A DNA stretch of 64,000 bases from Platanthera guangdongensis (lineage: Eukaryota; Streptophyta; Magnoliopsida; Asparagales; Orchidaceae). The stretch lies in assembly GCA_039583875.1 (NCBI GenBank), contig CM077165.1, positions 71,474,757 through 71,538,756 of the forward strand, given 5' to 3'. Shown piece after piece: positions 44,311 through 55,400 of the stretch. Below the pieces are notes generated by a model. The model saw only the letters and a program-made list of their open reading frames with translations, was not told where the DNA came from and did not search any database. The position numbers were made by a program, and so were the translations under genes. The number at the start of each line of letters is the position of its first letter. Within the stretch, counting starts at the first letter, position 1.

Positions 44311-44784
44311 TTGACTGGTCAACACCATAGGCTATGTGCAGCCCACTTAGTCATAATGGTTATGAAGAGTGATGTTAGCCTAAGGGAGAAATGGCTTGAG
44401 CTTGGGTTAGCCCATTTGGGCTAAGTTTGACTTGACTTAAGCTAGGGTTGACTTAGGTCAATCTGATCATTTGGGTTGACCCCATTGGGTCCTTGGTGAC
44501 CCATTGGCCTCCCCTAAGGCCTATGTGGGGTTATGTAGGGTTACCTTACACTTTAGAGGTCACCTACCCTTAGTAAGGGCACTTTGACCAGATTTGGGGC
44601 TTGAGTTGACTTGGGTCAACTTGGCCTCTAGGGCTGACCCCAATGTGTCCTTAGTGACCCTTTGACTTCACTTTAGGGTTAGGAGGGCATACGTGGGGTC
44701 CTCTAGGTTAGGAGTAGGTCAATTGACCCTAAGTAGGCTAGTTTGACCCATTTAGGGTTAGGGTTGACTTTGGTCAACTGAGTC
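44311..44784 (-). promoter_or_regulatory. W-box cluster in upstream LTR region of D
   Basis: I count 17 TTGAC or GTCAA cores in about 480 bp, most of them extended to TTGACC or TTGACT. TTGAC[C/T] is the W-box bound by WRKY transcription factors. Read in the direction of D transcription, the cluster lies roughly 260-730 bp from the LTR start, where upstream enhancer sequence is expected. The other LTR has the same cluster at about 56075-56570. Confidence 0.55.
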
Positions 44785-45045
44785 TCTTTGATTGACCCCA
44801 GTGGGTCCTTATGGCTCTAATGGGCCTCCCAAGGTATTAGGGGGTGTTGTGGTAGGGTCTTGGGGTCAAGGTGTAGCCCCATGGTCATCCTAAACCATTG
44901 TTCAGAGTTTTACTATTTGCAGACCATGATGATTTTCAACACTTTGTCTCCTATCTCTTGGCCCATTTCTGGCTTCCTAGGGTTTGTCATGACCTAGTCA
45001 TGGACAAAACCACTCCTAGGGGTTTAGTTGGAAATGGGATGTTAC

Positions 45046-45285
45046 AAATCCAAATAAACAAAACAAAGATTTCGTCCCAGAAATCAAGGTTAAGCCTACG
45101 GGAATTTCTACCGTAGAAAAGAAACTTTTAACATCCCATCACGACGCCAGGTTTGCTAGATTAGGTTTTGAGGGAAACCTAAGTCTATACCCAATTGGCC
45201 TAATTGGTGAGCCAAGATCCCTTAAACAAAAGATAAGCCCCCAATAAACAAAAGATAAGCCTCTACCTGCCTAAAGCAGCCCTTA
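45046..45285 (-). other. Non-coding tail of D between pol and 3' LTR
   Basis: This stretch of 240 bp lies between the pol stop and the LTR. I see no ORF and no clear polypurine tract. The bases next to the LTR are A/T-rich rather than purine-rich on the coding strand. Confidence 0.5.
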
Positions 45286-48200
45286 CTAGTTTAAAGCAGG
45301 AAAATAATTTAAACGTCTTGAGGGGTTTGTGAGGTATACCTGACTGAACAGCTCTGGGTATCTTTGTCGCATCAGGTCCTGCGGCTCCCAAGTATGCTCC
45401 TCATGGTCGTGGTTCCTCCACAGGACTTTGACTAATGGGACCTTCTTGCGACGCAAGATCCGTACTCCTCGGTCGTCGATCCTAACCGGCTCCAAACGAA
45501 CTGACCGGTCTGAAGCTACCGGCCCTTCGGTGGTCAAAATATACTGCTCCGGGCGTAGTAGAGCCCTCCTCAGCGAAGAAATGTGGAAGACGTCGCGCAG
45601 AGCTGCCAGCTCTGGTGGAAACTCTAGCCTGTAGGCTAGGGGCCCGATCCGCTCCAGGATCCTGTAAGGGCCCATGTACCTAGGGCTGAGCTTCTTTCTC
45701 CGACCACGCACCCGTGAGACTCCATGCATGGGCCGGATCTTCAAAAACACTCGGTCCCCCACCTGGAACTCCACCTGCCAATGTCGGGCGTCATAGTACT
45801 TAGCCTGTCTGCTCTGCGCCTCTAGCATCCTGTCTCTGATCAGCCTCACCTGAGCCTCGGTGTCTTCAACGAAATCTGATCCCAACACCTTCGGATCTTC
45901 ATCCTGAATCCAAGAAAGTGGGGTCCGACATTTCCTTCCATACAAGGCTTCATAAGGCGCCATCCTGATGCTGGACTGGTAGCTGTTGTTATAGGAGAAC
46001 TCGGCCAGGGGTAAGAGCTTCTCCCACGGTTCCCTGCGGTACAAAATGCATAGCCTCAAAAGATCTTCCAGCGTCTGGTTGGTGCGTTCTGTCTGCCCGT
46101 CCGTCTGGGGATGGAATGCGGTGCTGAAGGTCAATCGCGTGCCTAAGTAAGCTTGCACAGATCTCCAATCCCTGGAAGTGAACCGTCCATCCCGATCCGA
46201 CACGATCGTCTTGGGCACCCCGTGATATCGAACGAACTGCTCCACAAATCTCCGCACTAATATTCCCACAGCATCGTCCTTCCTGATAGGAACGAACCTG
46301 GCCACCTTTGTCAACCGATCGACGATGACCCAAATCGAGTCATTTCCCGTCCGTGATTGGGGAAGTCCGTGAACAAAGTCCATCGCGATGTCTTCAAACT
46401 TCCACTCTGGTACCGGGAGTGGTTGCAACAAACCCGCGGGGTTTTTGCACTCCACCTTCACTAGCTGGCAAGCTTCGCAGTGGGTCACAAACTGAGTGAT
46501 ATCCTTCTTCATGCCAGGCCAGTACATAGTCTTCTTCAAATCCGCAGTCATCTTCGTGATGCCCGGGTGCACCGAGTATCTGTTGTGGTGGGCCTCCGCC
46601 ATAATATCTTCCCAGACTTGGCCTCCTTCTGGTATATAAGTCCGACCTCTAAAGCATACCACACCATCCATCATCGTGTAATCTCCTGCTGCACCGTTCT
46701 CCAAGGCCCAGAATATCGGCTCCAATTTGACGTCTCACCTCTGTCCCTCTCTGACTCGGTCCCGGATATCGTCGGTAGCACTCACCGCAGCTAAATACTC
46801 CATGTAAATCTCGGAGTCCTCGGATGACACTAGTGTGATGTGCATATCCTCCAATCTCCTCACCAGCTCCATAGACATAACCTGGGGCCTGGCCTCGGAA
46901 GTGGCAGCTCTCCGACTCAACGCGTCAGCCACCACGTTTGCCTTCCCTGGATGGTAGTGCATCTCATACTGATAATCTGCTAAGAACTCCACCCAGCGCC
47001 TCTGTCTGATGTTCAGTTCCTTCTGCGTGTCCACGTATTTCAGGTTCTTGTGGTCGGAGTAGATGTTGTAGTGGACTCCATAAAGATAATGGCGCCAGAC
47101 CTTCAAAGCAAAAACGACCGCCCCCATCTCAAGGTCGTGCACCGGATAGTTCTGTTCGTGCTTCTTCAACTGGCGAGACGCATATGCAATCACGTGACCC
47201 TTCTGCATCAGTACAACTCCCATACCCTAGTAGGAAGCATCAGTGTAGACCTGAAATCCTTCTCTCCCCGAGGGAAGAGCAAGTATGGGAGCCGAGGTGA
47301 GTCGGTCCTTCAGCTCATGGAAAGCTGCCTGGCACTGCGGGGTCCACACGAAAGGTACCTCCTTCTTCGTCAAGGATGTGAGCGGGAGGGCGATACGAGA
47401 GAATCCATCCACGAACTTCCGGTAGTAACAAGCAAGTCCTAGGAAACTTCGTACGTCGGTGGCTGTCTTCAGCTGCGGCCAATCCCGAATTGCCTGAATC
47501 TTTGTCGGATCCACTGCCAACCCGGCTCCACTGATAATATGGCCTAAGAAGCCCACCTCCTTCAACCAGAACTGACATTTGCTAAACTTTGCATATAAAT
47601 GATGCTCCCGCAGCCTCTGTAGGGTCAGTGCCAGATGGCGAGTGTGCTCCTCCTCCGTCCTCGAGTAGATGAGGATGTCATCGATAAACACAATGACAAA
47701 CACATCTAGATACTCCTTAAAAACCTGGATCATGAGGGTCATGAACGCTGATGGTGCATTGGTGAGCCCGAAGGGCATCACCGTAAACTCAAATAAACCA
47801 TATTTGCTACTAAAAGCAGTCTTCTGAATATCCTTCTCTCGAATCCGAAGCTGGTAGTATCCCGACATCAAATCTAATTTCGAAAAGAACTCCGCTCCCT
47901 GCAGCTGGTCGAACAGCTCGTCTATCCTTGGAAGTGGATAGGTATTCCGTACCGTCAGCCGATTTAGTGCTCGGTAGTCGATGCACAATCTGAGTGTCCC
48001 GTCTTTCTTTTTGATGAACAATACCAGGGCTCCCCATGGTGAAGAGCTTGGCCGGACAAATCTGGCTTCCACTAACTCCTGAAGCTGGCTCCGGAACTCT
48101 GTCAACTCCCTTGGGGCCATCTGGTAAGGTTCCTTGGATGTCAGCTTGGCCCCCGGCACAAGCTGTATCTGAAAGTCCTGCTCCCTGCGCGGGGGTAATC

Positions 48201-48719
48201 CGGGTAATTTTTCTGGAAAGACGTCTGCAAAATCCCGCACCACCGGGATATTCGATATAGAATCTGTGGCCTCCGCCATTTCAAACAGCACCTCGTAGAC
48301 CTCCTCCCCCTCTAAATAAGCCTTAACGGCTTGTACTGAAGATAAGGGTATACGTGAGGCAGATCTTATACCTTCAATGATGATGATAGAGTCCCCGTGC
48401 CTCACGGTGATCCTCTTCGCTTGACAATCAATCTGGGCATGATTCCACTGTAACCAAGTCATGCCCAGGATCAGCTCGAAGACTGGCATCCTTAGGACCA
48501 TTGTCGGAACTTCGAATGACTTTCCTCCAATCTCCGCCTCCATGCTGGAGTGGGCTGAGGTGAGTATCTCTGATCCATCGGGTAGACGCACCCTCCTCAT
48601 CCGGCATGTGAACCGTTCCACTCCTTCCAACCCTTCTAGAAAGGCCTCCGACACAAACGAGTGCGAGGCACCAGTGTCGAACAGAGTATAGGCGGGCTTG
48701 CCGCTGATGAAAACTATAC
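45286..48719 (-). pseudogene. Gypsy pol with chromodomain (element D), two stops
   Basis: Read on the minus strand from 48719: protease ([12 protein letters not shown], near 48680), reverse transcriptase ([51 protein letters not shown], catalytic [10 protein letters not shown]), RNase H ([18 protein letters not shown]), and integrase with its HHCC finger (HPGITKMTADLKKTMYWPG, CEACQLVK) and DDE core (MDFVHGLP, IVSDRDGRFTS, FHPQTDGQTERTNQTLE). A C-terminal chromodomain reads VKVLWRNHDHEEHTWEPQDL. Only two in-frame stops interrupt it, a TAG at about 47225 in RNase H and a TGA at about 46733 between RNase H and integrase. Replication genes are otherwise whole. The chromodomain is known to steer chromovirus integration to marked chromatin. 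Confidence 0.9.
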
Positions 48720-48849
48720 CTGAGACGATTAAATGTCTTAGTATTTTATAACGCGTTTTCTTTCCTATTTATTCTACTTAGGGCAGTTCTACTTTTTGGG
48801 CAATTGAGAACGGGAATTTAATTTAAACAATTTAAACATCTTGGCTTAC
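48720..48849 (-). other. Probable 130-bp intron between gag and protease (element D)
   Basis: On the minus strand the donor is CACAG/GTAAGC at 48850/48849 and the acceptor is CGTCTCAG/GTATAG at 48720/48719. A branch-like TACTAAG lies about 20 bases before the acceptor. The stretch is AT-rich within GC-rich coding sequence, carries stops, and is 130 bp long, not a multiple of three. Removing it brings the gag tail (QVITG) into the protease frame, where related elements have an uninterrupted junction. Confidence 0.6.
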
Positions 48850-49913
48850 CTGTGATGACCTGCTCTGGGTTTCGAGGCTGTGTCAGGTCCAAGGCATATA
48901 CCTGCTCCCTTTCCTGTCTTCGATCTCCCCCCTGGTAACCACGTCCTCGGCCGCGTCCTCGGCCTCTGAAATGCTGAGCAGGTGGGCCACCCTGTGGTGC
49001 TGGAGGTGGTGCCCCCCTTATGGGGCAGTTTCTCCGGAGGTGTCCCACCTGATGACAATGGAAGCACTCCGGTGGGGGATACGTCATACCCCCGGGTCTC
49101 GGCATCTCCTGTATCCGACGAGGTTGAGGGGCCAATACCCCCCTGCTCTCTCGGCTCCTGCCTCACCTCCTGACGAGGCTGGTCCTCTATCCTTCTCCCA
49201 TCTGGTATAGCACCTCGACATTGATCATTTCTGGCCCTCCGACCATGATCCTCCGCTTGCCGCTTCCGGCCCCGAGTGGTGTGCCAATCAGCCTCAATCC
49301 TCTTTACCATCTCCAAAATCCAGGAGATAGGCCCGTCGGATACAAACAATAAAGCCTCCCTCAACTCCTCCTTCAGACCCTTATCGAACCTCTTGATGTA
49401 TCCTGCTTCATCCAGCTGGTAAGAACCTGCATATCGAGCCAAATGCTCGAAATCTCGATGGTACTCCACCACCGTCCTGCTGCCCTGCTTCAGCTGTAAG
49501 AACAGCTCCTCGAACTCGTCCCTGGCCAACTGCGGAACAAAATGCTCCAGCAGCGTGGCCCTAAATTCCTCCCAGGTGATTTCCGCAACCTCCCTATCGG
49601 CAAACATCGTTTCCAACAGCGTCTTACACCACCTCTTGGCATGGGACTCCAAGCAAGATACCACCAAAGCCACCCTCTCCTCCCAGTAGCACCGTATCCC
49701 GGTCAACATCTCGCACATAATATCCAGCCACTCCTCTGTCTGCACTGCCGACTCTGTCCCTAAGTAGGACGGGGGAGAGAGTACTCGTAAGGTGCTCATC
49801 CAGTTGGCCCCTGGGTTTGGCTGCTGGTTCGGAGCCTGCTGAGCCCGGAAGGCCTCAAGGATAGCTGTAAGAGTTTGCCCCATGTCTGACTGAAGGAAAG
49901 GTGTGGGGACCAT
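48850..49913 (-). pseudogene. Gypsy gag with CCHC knuckle (element D), one frameshift
   Basis: The frame is open from 49982, but the first in-frame ATG is at 49913 (MVPTPFLQSDMG). The capsid region (retrotrans_gag type) has ANWMSTLRVLSPPSYLG, EWLDIMCEMLTG, RWCKTLLE and LTEF-like TWEEFRATLLEHFVPQ, then LKQGSRTVVEYHRDFEHLARYAG. A run of six C on the plus strand (49138-49143) marks a frameshift. In the other frame the reading resumes with PPECFHCHQVGHLRRNC, a CX2CX4HX4C knuckle near 49070, followed by a Gly/Arg-rich tail. The last codons reach the putative donor at 48850. The upstream sequence ends TTTTGCAG at about 49979, which looks like an acceptor, so a leader intron and a different start are possible. 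Confidence 0.82.
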
Positions 49914-50156
49914 GGGAGGTCGTGCAATGTCCAGAGTCTGCTGAGCCCCGCCTTGTGGGGTGGGCTGACCTAGGGGCTGCAAAACGAACTACATTAGTAG
50001 GTAATCGACTCAATACCTAATTAAGAAGTGGATAATTTACATTTACATGTGATCCCTCATATGGGCACACCACTGCTTCTGCTGCTTAGTTTGTCCCCAA
50101 ACTAAGCTCGCGCGGGGGTGACCCAGGGTTGTGGACTGCTACTTTTCGATCGAGGT
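49914..50156 (-). other. Leader of element D
   Basis: This lies between the primer site and the first gag ATG. It has a short out-of-frame ATG near 50055 and an acceptor-like TTTTGCAG near 49979. No RNA gene is seen. Confidence 0.5.
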
Positions 50157-50170
50157 CTGCTTTGATACCA
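50157..50170 (-). promoter_or_regulatory. Primer binding site of element D
   Basis: The minus strand reads TGGTATCAAAGCAG two bases after the LTR end at 50173. This initiator-methionine tRNA type site is usual in Del/Tekay elements. Confidence 0.88.
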
Positions 50171-50482
50171 CTTGTAAGACTGGGGTCTTAGGCCCAGAAG
50201 CCGTTTTGCGGTGCTTTGAAGGGATACGATCACTTGTAAATGCAAACTAGCAGTCCACAGAAAATCACATATCATAGTTTTCCACTTTATCAGAATGCTA
50301 AACTGCTTATGGGTCTCATAGGCCTCAGAGACCGCCGGCTGTATTGCGACTGTGCACCGGTCTCTGGGGCTGCTCCTCCACTCCCCTTCGACCGTTAGGG
50401 TCATCGAGCCACACGGAAGCGGCTAGTAACGTACATTTCTGTACCGGCCAAATGTCGAATCACTGAAGATTCTAAAGTAGCA

Positions 50483-51245
50483 AGTGTCGACACTTGAGAA
50501 AGCTTGTGTCGACACCCAGACAAGTGTCGACACTTGGAGTCATTGTGTCGACACTAGTCAGAAAGTGTCGACACTTGGAGCTGTGTCGACACTCAGTGCA
50601 GAAGGATGCAGAAAAGCCGTGACGACACTTAGCAGAAGTGTCGACACCTAGAAGAGCTGAGTCAACATCAGAAAGTGTCGACACATCGACACCCAGCAAA
50701 ATTCTGCAGAGACTAAGTAGTGTCGACATCAACACAATGTGTCGACACTCAATCAGCAGAGTCAACATATGGAATGTGTCGACACTCAGCACAATGTGTC
50801 GAAGAAGTCAACACTTGAAGAATGTGTCGACACTCAGCACAATGTGTCGACACATAACCAGAAGACTCAACACTAGAAGGAAGTGTCGACACAAGGAGAT
50901 GTGTCGACACTTACGGGCTAAGTATAGTGTCGACACTAAGGGAATGTGTCGACACTCAGCTGAAGAATCAAGAATGAAGATCGACACCAAGAATCAGTGT
51001 CGACACTTGACTCAACACATGAAGATGTGTCGACACAAAGGAGATGTGTCGACACTTAGAAGAATACAGATAAAGAATGAAGTATAAACTTGTGTCGACA
51101 CTCAATTTCAGTGTCGACACATGCAGAAGAAACTGTGTCGAGACATACAAGAATTGTGTCGACACCTTGTAGACTTGTGTCGACACTTACACAACATGTG
51201 TCGACACTTGGTCTATAAGTGTCGACACTTAAGAACAGAAAGTCT
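50483..51245. repeat. GTGTCGACAC palindrome array
   Basis: By hand I count about 25 exact copies of the 10-bp palindrome GTGTCGACAC in roughly 760 bp, plus degenerate copies such as AGTCAACA and GTGTCGAGAC. The spacing is irregular, from about 10 to 55 bp. Confidence 0.85.
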
Positions 51246-51383
51246 CGACACTAACTGACAGTTAGAGAATTTCAAGAAGTGACTGGTTGACATGACAGCT
51301 GCCAATCCAGCCGGTCTACAGCAACTGTCAGAGAAGTCAAAAGTCTGTTATAAACTGGATCAGCCGATTACCATGAAGGAAGC

Positions 51384-51393
51384 CTATAAATAG
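51384..51393 (+). promoter_or_regulatory. TATA box of the copia LTR fragment
   Basis: CTATAAATAGG follows the palindrome array by about 140 bp, the same order as in the LTRs of B and M. Confidence 0.6.
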
Positions 51394-52406
51394 GCACCCA
51401 CAGTTTACAGAATAAGCCAAGTTGTTCACAATCTACTTGTTGTGAGAATAATTGAAGTGGTTGATCAGATTAAATCAAGAAGTGATACATAGAGGATCAA
51501 CACTCAGGCAGTCCAACTGCAGATCTAAGTAGTTGGAGAGAGAGAGCTCCAACTAAGGATTCAGTCTTTGGAACTAAGGCTGAGAAGAACAATTCAGAGT
51601 CATCTGGATTTCAAGAAGCAGAGATCAAGGATCAACTGCAGAAGATTCAGACTAATTCAGTTCTACTCAAGAAGCTTTGAAGAAAGCTAAGTCAGTTTGG
51701 ATCAAGCTGAGTTCTTCCAAGAACTCTCAAGAAACTCTCAACTCCTCTCATCCTTTCTGAGTTGTAGAGTTAGCATTTGTAATTTCTATTTTAAACTTGT
51801 AAGATCCATAGGATCTGAGTGATTGTAAGCCTATTTTATAAAGGCTGAGGGTAGGGCTTGGTGCCTGAGTGTAGGAGTTGAAGAACTCTGAGTGTAGGCC
51901 TTTAATTGGCTGAGTGTAAGCCTTGATTGGCTGAGTGTAGGCCTGGGTGGCTGAGTGTAGGCCTTTTGGCTGAGTGTAAGGCTTTGGGCCTGAGGTAGGA
52001 ACCTTGTTGGGTTCTGAGCTAGTGGAGAAGTTTGGCCGAATCTAGTACACTGCTAGATAGGCGAAGGGGGAAAGTGGATGTACCCAAAGATTGGGGAACC
52101 ACTATAAAATCTTGTGTATTCTGTGCTGTGATTGTACTGTGTTGAGAATTGCTGTGTGCTGTGATTACTTATTCAGAAATCTGTGTTATAAACTGTTGAC
52201 TGCCAACAAAGAATTAAGAAAAGGATTAGTCACCTATTCAAGGTGTTTAGGTACCATATCTTTCAACAGGTATAGACAATAAGCTGAAATATGAAAAGTA
52301 ACCTTCACTTATATGAGAACACATAAGCCAAGGGGTCTTCTGCAAGGCTCCCATCATATAAAAAGTCTCATACCAATTTATACGTTGGGTTGTCGATTAT
52401 CAAATA

Positions 52407-52408
<2 letters not shown>

Positions 52409-52446
<38 letters not shown>
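52409..52446. repeat. (AT)19 microsatellite
   Basis: There are 38 bases of AT dinucleotide in the 5' LTR of D. The homologous place in the 3' LTR (about 40670) has only a short ATATATAT run. Confidence 0.95.
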
Positions 52447-52448
<2 letters not shown>

Positions 52449-55400
52449 AAATTGAACTTAATTTATAAACTTGCCCACACAAGCTTATAGACCAAGGGGT
52501 CGTTTAGCAGGGCCTAAAGTATAAGCGTCACATTCCACTTATACTTTAGGTGTCAGGGTTGAATGAATCGATTATGCTATGATATGCAAGTGGGTATGAT
52601 GGAACATGCAAGTGCAACGCACACACCCGACTCTGTGCACACAGACCTTTAGTTCCCCCTTTCTGGAGCTGTAACCTCCCAGGATACCTCCGTAGTGGCA
52701 GACGGAAGCGGTGGGTTGGGCCTCGCCAACCTCTAAACCAGTAAAGCACTACCGGTCAGACCTATCGTACGCCTCAATGCTTGGTGCACGAAGCGGACTC
52801 CTGCGTACTCTCGCCGGCTGGCGCACCGGACTTCTATCAGCGAAGTGCTAACCACACTTATCGAGTCAACGTATTGGCGTCGGTGCATCGACCCTCCAAT
52901 ACTGAAGACCCACCACCTTAATTTTTCTTTCCTTTTATGCACATGCAATTTTAGCGTAATCAAAAAAACGAGTCGAAGCTCCCCGGACCAAAACGTCTGT
53001 CTCAAACAATCGAGCCGAAGCTCCCCGGACCCAAAGTCCGTCTTTTAACCATCCGAGCCGAAGCTCCCAGCTATCTTCCTGTGCTACCTGTGTTCGTGAA
53101 ATGTGCAACCCTAATTGCTAAGTTACTCTTTTCAGCTTGTTAATACAGTTTAAGTTAACCCAGGACTGCCCCCGGTATTCCCTGTGAAGGGCTCTCAAGG
53201 GGCACTAGGAACTATGTTGGGATTACGCCCAGCGTTCCCTTTCACAAGGTACTTATTATTATTATTGGTTGATTCCCTTACCCATTATTTTCTCATGTTA
53301 CGATAGGCTAATCCTAGGGTGATTTGACTCTACTTCACCTCGGGGAGGGCGATCTTTCGTCGACCCCGAGCGCCTCTAAACCCTAGCCAAAACAACACTC
53401 AACTCATATTAGCTTCCAATGATGCTCCTAATCCTATTTATCCCTTCCAGCAAACCAACAAACCCAACTCATGTGCTCTAATTCATATTCCAATTTATTT
53501 CCTGCAGTTTTACTAAATGCAGACCACTTAAACTATATGACCCGTAAAATGGGAGGTATGCCAAATGATCATCCAGTACTCATATAAAAATTATCGGAGG
53601 GCTATTCTGGCATTTGTAGCCTAAATCCATAATTTCCTAATTTTCATAATTTAGCTGATAATTTATTTTTTTTATTATTCTAATAACCACAAGTTCCAAG
53701 TTTAAACATGAAGTACAAGTTTTAGATAAGATAAAATTCCACTAAATTTATGTTAAATGCAAAATGAATAATCATCTAAAAATCCAGAATCTCCCAATTT
53801 TTCAGCAAGGTTTAAGCCCTTAAATTTTATTTCAACTTTATTCCATAATAAATCATTTAAAGGGGATGTACAACAAAAATACTACCAAAAATTCAGAGAA
53901 AATTTCAGGATGATTATAAGGACACATAAAACCTCTAAATAAAGTTTGCTTTTTTTTGGAAAGAATTATTCCCTGAAATAATTAAATATCCAATTCTCAA
54001 AATTTTGGTCTTGTAAAGGAAGTTCTGTAAACAGACCTCTACAAATTATAAATAAATTTCTACAAGTACATTTTGGCCTGGAAACATCAAAACCTAAGTC
54101 TCATGATTTTTCAACAGATATATCATCAATAATTAATTATATACTACCAAGGCCCCTTTCCCAGGCTTGTGAAGGAAGTACCAAATATAATCAAGCAAAG
54201 ATTATGATAAAATTCAGGGGTATTCACTTAGGCCTATAAGATCTTCTGACCAAGTTTCATCAGATTCAAATGGACAGAATAACCATAAGCATTTTAAACA
54301 TCATTTTGGGCCTTTTGGTAATTAACAAATGAAGTACTAGGAATAAAATCCATAAAATTCAATTAAAATTACCAGGGGTTCTAGATGGCCTAAAACCTAC
54401 TCTACCTAAGTTCCATAGCTTTTGGGGAAGGTTTAGTGGCTGAATCATCAAATTTGTGCTCCTACCCTAGAACTAGGGTTAGGGTTTTGAGGTGCCTACC
54501 TTCCTCCAAATCCCATAAGATTCCTTCCAGAGAACTTAGGATACACTACCTCCATTCCTACTAAGTTTCCAAGGTCATACAAGGGCATTTGCCCCTATGT
54601 CCTTCACAACCCCAAAAGGTCCTTCCTTAGGGTTTGAGGTTGAACCTTAGGGTAAATCAAGCCTAAATCATCTCATTTTCCTTAAGAGGGTGACATTGGC
54701 CATGCCAAGTCAGTGTCCAAAACCTCAGCCTCTGTTGAGGGGAGGGGAACCCTAAGTCCATAGTGCACTTTTAATCAAGTATACCACCTTAAAGCCTAAC
54801 TAGGGTTTGGTGATTCCCTAGCCAAACCCAATCCAAATGAGTTAAAATTTTGTACAGAACTAGGTCTTGATGTCGGGGACCACTCTCCAAAATTTGGGAG
54901 GGTTTGGAGGTCATTTGACCACTTAATTAAATTACCTTGGTATTATTAAATAAAAGTAAAAACTTTAGGCAAAGTGTCTCTAAAACTTTTGAGCTTTGGG
55001 AAGGCCCTAGGTATAGCTAGGTTAGACTCCCTGCCAAAATTTCAAGTGATTTAGACCAAGGATGAAGTGTGGGCACTCAGTGTAATGACTACCTAGCCCT
55101 AAGTATATGTCCCACCAAAATGGGTGCCTTGGTCAGACTATGAACCCAAATGGGTTCAAACCAATTTTAAAATAACGTAGACGCAAAGGGCTACAACTTT
55201 CATGTTGAAGGTTTTCCCACCAGGTGAGCCTATGTATTTTTAACATTTAAAAACATAAATATCAAAATCTATGACATAAATCACATTATTATAAATATAT
55301 TTCCTATAGTTTAATCACATAGCCGCACGAATCCTGAAGCAAAAGGGACGGAATCCCTTCATCTTCCTCCTTGGGCCGACGGCCAGGATTCATCCTGCCT

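Larger units (their letters stand above)
39913..45045 (-). repeat. 3' LTR of element D (5133 bp)
   Basis: On the minus strand the LTR starts TGTAACATC at 45045 and ends at the TTTTACA at 39913. It shows a dense cluster of TTGAC cores (44311-44784), a GC-rich block with four perfect hairpins (43694-43831), AT-rich sequence (41640-43540), three copies of a GAGCCGAAGCTCC unit (41210-41310) and a run of 15 C (39920-39934) near its end. Short ORFs inside, including a 143-codon one on the minus strand at 43968-43537, have biased composition and no recognisable domain. Confidence 0.9.
50483..52265 (+). repeat. Copia LTR fragment inserted in the 5' LTR of D
   Basis: The right end ATCTTTCA followed by ACAGG is a clean LTR end. 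Inside are an array of GTGTCGACAC palindromes (50483-51245), a TATA box (CTATAAATAGG, 51384-51393), GGCTGAGTGTAGGCC-like repeats (51860-51980), the AGTGG/CCACT inverted repeat (52073-52103) and a CACCT/AGGTG stem near the end. These mark it as a Sirevirus-type LTR of a family not otherwise present in the window. The left end is not a clear TG terminus and no interior follows, so it is a solo or truncated LTR. ORFs such as 50638-51087 read through the array and are not genes. Confidence 0.78.

Noticed and set aside
40000..45000. Host gene or promoter between 40 and 45 kb
   Set aside because: The whole stretch recurs at 52266-56813 and is the LTR of element D.
50483..51245. CRISPR-like array of short palindromic repeats with spacers
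   Set aside because: The repeats are only 10 bp, spacing is irregular, copies are degenerate, no cas-like gene is present and the whole context is plant retrotransposon LTR. The same applies to 21245-21975 and 60990-61730.
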